DNA of 9,048 nt, from assembly GCA_946478915.1 (NCBI GenBank), contig CAMLER010000174.1:1-9048 (forward strand), given 5' to 3'. The notes under the pieces are model-generated. The model was not told where the DNA came from. It made no database searches and worked only from the letters and a program-made list of their open reading frames with translations. Shown one piece after another: positions 7,245 through 9,048 of this stretch (the stretch's first letter is position 1; every line of letters starts with the position of its first letter). The stretch comes from an uncultured Chryseolinea sp. GTDB lineage: Bacteria; Bacteroidota; Bacteroidia; Cytophagales; Cyclobacteriaceae. The translations under genes were made by a program, and so were the position numbers.

Positions 7245-8201
7245 CTAATCAATTTTCTTTAGCTCTCCATCGACCTTTCCGCCCGACAGACGGATGTATC
7301 CAGTCTCGCCGGCATACTGCTGACCATCTTTTAATACCCAGCGCAGAAATTCTTTCACTATTTCGCTTTCAGGCTTCCCCTTGGAAACAAAGTAAAGTTC
7401 GCGCGCTGGCGGCGAGGGATATCGTCCGTCGTCAATAGCCGAAATCAGCGTATCAAGATTATCATAAAACATTTCGTTTGGGCTAAGCTGATCATCGCCG
7501 TTAACATCGATGGGCACTACATCCATCCCCGGATACTTGGTCTTACTGGTCAGATCATAGACATAGATCACGTTATTATAACCGATCCCTTCAGCATCTT
7601 TTTTTACTGCGTCAGCGAGACCCGGATCTCCGAATACACCAAGTCCTTTCAGAACGTCTTGTTCTTTGCCTCCGAGGTATTGTGCCCAGGTTGCAGCAGC
7701 TCCCGACGCGTCAGAACGGGAGTAGACTTTTATTTTTGAATTGTTGGATGTGTTGCTGATCTCACCCCACGAACTGATTTCGCCGGTGATAAAAATTTTC
7801 GTCAACTCTTGCTGCGAAATACCTTTTTGCTTCAAGATTTGTATAACGGGGTTGCCAGGATTGATGGTAGGAACGACCGCGTCCTTTGTCACTGCAATTG
7901 ACCATGCACCAAGATTCGTTTCCTCGGGCTTGATTTCGCGGGACAGCATCCCCAGATCCACAGCTTGTGCAAGCGCATCGGCCATTCCCTTTCCAGCACC
8001 CCCGGCAGATATGTTAAAGCGAACATCAGGATGAATCTTTTGAAATTCTTCGGCCCATCGGTTCGCCAACGGATAAAGGGCAAATGCCCCGGACATGGTG
8101 ATGGTTCCTTCCAGGCCTGAGCCATTAGAGGTGCCCGACTTGCCGCCGCACCCTGAAATAAAAAGAAGAACTATTAAGGGAAAAATGAGGATTTTCCGCA
8201 T
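7245..8201 (-). CDS. pstS: PstS-like solute-binding lipoprotein of ABC importer
   Basis: This 318-residue periplasmic binding protein delivers an oxyanion, by homology phosphate, to the downstream permeases. A lipoprotein signal ends in ISGC, with Cys18 as the lipid-bearing residue, followed by a Gly/Ser linker. Anion-site loops are visible as SGAFALYPLANRWAEEF (37-53), SAGGAGKG (65-72), VDLGMLSREIKPEE (81-94) and SRSDASGAAATW (161-172). The last resembles the R-x-D/E-x-S-G-T loop of PstS but has Ala where Thr is usual. GDPGLADAV and GIGYNNVIYVYD (205-216) mark the second lobe. Residues 232-243, DVNGDDQLSPNE, fit a 12-residue EF-hand calcium loop. The C-terminal region YPSPPARELYFVSKGKP is typical of this PstS branch. 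It is first in the operon. Specificity for phosphate is inferred, not shown. Confidence 0.9.
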   Translation of the reverse strand: MRKILIFPLIVLLFISGCGGKSGTSNGSGLEGTITMSGAFALYPLANRWAEEFQKIHPDVRFNISAGGAGKGMADALAQAVDLGMLSREIKPEETNLGAWSIAVTKDAVVPTINPGNPVIQILKQKGISQQELTKIFITGEISSWGEISNTSNNSKIKVYSRSDASGAAATWAQYLGGKEQDVLKGLGVFGDPGLADAVKKDAEGIGYNNVIYVYDLTSKTKYPGMDVVPIDVNGDDQLSPNEMFYDNLDTLISAIDDGRYPSPPARELYFVSKGKPESEIVKEFLRWVLKDGQQYAGETGYIRLSGGKVDGELKKID

Positions 8202-8250
8202 CCTGTTGGTGGTTTTTGTGGTATTTGAGGAGGGAAGACTCCTGCCGAGA

Positions 8251-8258
8251 CAAAAATA
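8251..8258 (-). promoter_or_regulatory. Candidate Bacteroidota -7 promoter box for the pst operon
   Basis: On the minus strand 8258-8251 reads TATTTTTG, a full match to the Bacteroidota primary-sigma -7 consensus TAnnTTTG. About 20 bases upstream, the TTTAG at 8283-8279 takes the place of the -33 box and lies inside the palindrome at 8276-8290. Transcription would begin near 8245, leaving a leader of roughly 40 bases before the pstS ATG. This assignment rests on consensus and spacing only. Confidence 0.5.
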
Positions 8259-8275
8259 ATTAAAAATTCTATAAT

Positions 8276-8290
8276 CTACTAAATCGATAG
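8276..8290. promoter_or_regulatory. Candidate operator palindrome upstream of pstS
   Basis: CTACTAAATCGATAG is an imperfect dyad with half-sites CTAC and ATAG. It is 13/15 identical to CTATTAATTCGATAG upstream of the rrf2 gene. It overlaps the proposed -33 region of the pst promoter, where a bound protein would block RNA polymerase, so repression is the likely mode. A degenerate half copy ending GATAG is at 8314-8318. Assignment to the neighbouring Rrf2 protein is inferred from the shared site and adjacency. Confidence 0.5.
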
Positions 8291-8385
8291 ACTATATAAT
8301 ATAAGATTACTGCGATAGGTTGCACAATTTCAATGGCCTTGGTGCATTGCGGAGATAAATCTTAGGGGTGGAAGGGGAGATCTAA

Positions 8386-8844
8386 TCAGATTCTGGCTTT
8401 CTTTTTCATTTTCTTTTGAGTCAACACGGCTTCGCGCATTACCAGGTCCTTCAAACTATGACCTTCAAAAACCCGCACTGTTTCCTGCCGTGCTTCCAGG
8501 AATGCTTCCCTGATGGAGCACACTTCTTCATCTCTGCATTCAAGGCAGCGCTCGTAATAATTCAGAGAAACGCATGGTAGTAGTGCTATCGCTCCATCCA
8601 TTAATCGGAGAACCTGCGCAAGGTTTACTTCCTCCGGCCGCTTCATCAAATAGTACCCGCCACTCTTACCTTTCTTGCTTCCAAGAATCCCCGCGTTCCT
8701 CAGTTCCAGAAGAATGGCCTCTAAAAATTTTTGAGGGATATTGTTCTCAACGGCAAGGTCGCTCACACGAAGCGGGCCCCGGCCGAATTCCCGCGCAAGA
8801 TGCAGGAGTGCATTGATAGCATATTTTGTTTTTTTCGAGAGCAT
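8386..8844 (-). CDS. Rrf2 family transcriptional regulator with four-cysteine cluster
   Basis: A 152-residue winged-helix regulator. Residues 1-67 form the DNA-binding part: KTKYAINALLHLA at the start, the helix-turn-helix VSDLAVENNIPQKFLEAILLELRNAGIL (27-54) and the wing GKSGGYYL (59-66), all diagnostic of Rrf2. A long dimerisation helix and a C-terminal basic tail (KKMKKKARI) follow. Cysteines 91, 100, 103 and 109 (C-x8-C-x2-C-x5-C) sit in the region where IscR and NsrR bind an Fe-S cluster, but the spacing differs from IscR's three Cys plus His. A bound Fe-S cluster or a redox/sulfur thiol sensor is therefore plausible, not shown. It is on the same strand as, and 184 bases upstream of, pstS; the same palindrome occurs before both genes, pointing to control of the transporter. 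Confidence 0.93.
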   Translation of the reverse strand: MLSKKTKYAINALLHLAREFGRGPLRVSDLAVENNIPQKFLEAILLELRNAGILGSKKGKSGGYYLMKRPEEVNLAQVLRLMDGAIALLPCVSLNYYERCLECRDEEVCSIREAFLEARQETVRVFEGHSLKDLVMREAVLTQKKMKKKARI

Positions 8845-8875
8845 AATCCAAATACAATAATACTATTAATCTGCT

Positions 8876-8931
8876 ACTTATTCCGTTACCCGGCATCGGT
8901 TGCCGGTTATTCGTTATCGTTGATCCACTTT
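8876..8931. repeat. Degenerate heptanucleotide array, CGTTAT type, with internal hairpin
   Basis: Read in sevens from 8876 the units are ACTTATT, CCGTTAC, CCGGCAT, CGGTTGC, CGGTTAT, TCGTTAT, CGTTGAT and CCACTTT. The last two include a degenerate copy of the repeat word (ATCCACTTTCC at 8923-8933). CCGGCA at 8890-8895 and TGCCGG at 8901-8906 form a perfect 6-bp stem with a 5-base loop. The array is related by reverse complement to that at 4646-4686. It sits between the rrf2 start and the upstream operator candidate, so it would be transcribed in the rrf2 leader if that operator belongs to rrf2. Confidence 0.65.
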
Positions 8932-8969
8932 CCTGGTTAAAATTATTCAAATTGGAAAAAAATTAAATC

Positions 8970-8984
8970 CTATTAATTCGATAG
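8970..8984. promoter_or_regulatory. Candidate operator palindrome upstream of the rrf2 gene
   Basis: CTATTAATTCGATAG, extended by one C and one G to CCTAT...ATAGG (8969-8985), is a dyad and is the better of the two copies in the window. It lies 125 bases before the rrf2 ATG with a heptamer array between, and about 40 bases before a possible divergent gene start at 9025. It may serve autoregulation, the divergent gene, or both. No perfect -7 box was found near it on either strand. Confidence 0.5.
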
Positions 8985-9024
8985 GTGACTTGATAAAAAA
9001 AACTGCTCTACATTCTTGTACTCG

Positions 9025-9048
9025 ATGGTAGAAGAATTGTACCAGCCA
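9025..9048 (+). CDS. Possible start of a divergent gene cut by the right window edge
   Basis: An ATG at 9025 opens eight codons, MVEELYQP, with no stop before the window ends. The only support is position: it would be a gene divergent from rrf2 with the palindrome at 8970-8984 in the shared promoter region. No Shine-Dalgarno sequence is seen, which is common in Bacteroidota. The product cannot be identified. Confidence 0.22.

Noticed and set aside
8574..8950. Open frames 8574-8816 and 8731-8940 plus, and 8747-8950 minus
   Set aside because: They overlap the Rrf2 helix-turn-helix region in other frames and show no family features.

Overview
The window looks like chromosomal DNA from a Bacteroidota member, most likely order Cytophagales (Chryseolinea/Ohtaekwangia-like). 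That placement is inferred from family content and gene style: exported proteins with signal peptides ending in A-Q, a DUF2490 outer-membrane protein, lipoprotein enzymes, few Shine-Dalgarno sequences, and a TAnnTTTG-type promoter ahead of the transporter operon. No RNA genes, complete insertion sequences, phage genes or CRISPR arrays were seen.

Left part (1-1386, minus strand): a two-gene molybdenum hydroxylase operon of the isoquinoline 1-oxidoreductase type. The small [2Fe-2S] subunit comes first and overlaps by ATGA with the large molybdopterin-binding subunit, which carries a Tat signal and runs off the left edge after 308 codons. Divergent from it (1598-3265, plus strand) are an exported VOC/glyoxalase-fold protein and a lipoprotein PQQ-dependent sugar dehydrogenase of the soluble Asd/GDH-B class. 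A convergent DUF2490 outer-membrane protein follows (3470-4228, minus).

Right part (4690-8844, minus strand): an Rrf2-family regulator with four cysteines, then a tightly packed PstS-PstC-PstA-PstB ABC importer. The four transporter genes overlap or abut and surely form one operon. There is no phoU after pstB. A 15-bp imperfect palindrome, CTAYTAAWTCGATAG, occurs beside the proposed pstS promoter and again upstream of the rrf2 gene. The simplest model is that the Rrf2 protein controls the transporter and either itself or a divergent gene to the right. Because of this regulator, and because phoU is absent, phosphate is the default but unproven substrate.

Intergenic DNA is unusually structured. 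Four intergenic places carry degenerate 7-bp tandem arrays (TACCTTA, TAACGAT, CGGATAA and CGTTAT types), most next to a short word ATCCTACTTTG. In the pstB-DUF2490 gap two inverted copies of this word bound a 211-bp palindromic, MITE-like element with a strong internal hairpin. These repeats are the least explained part of the window.
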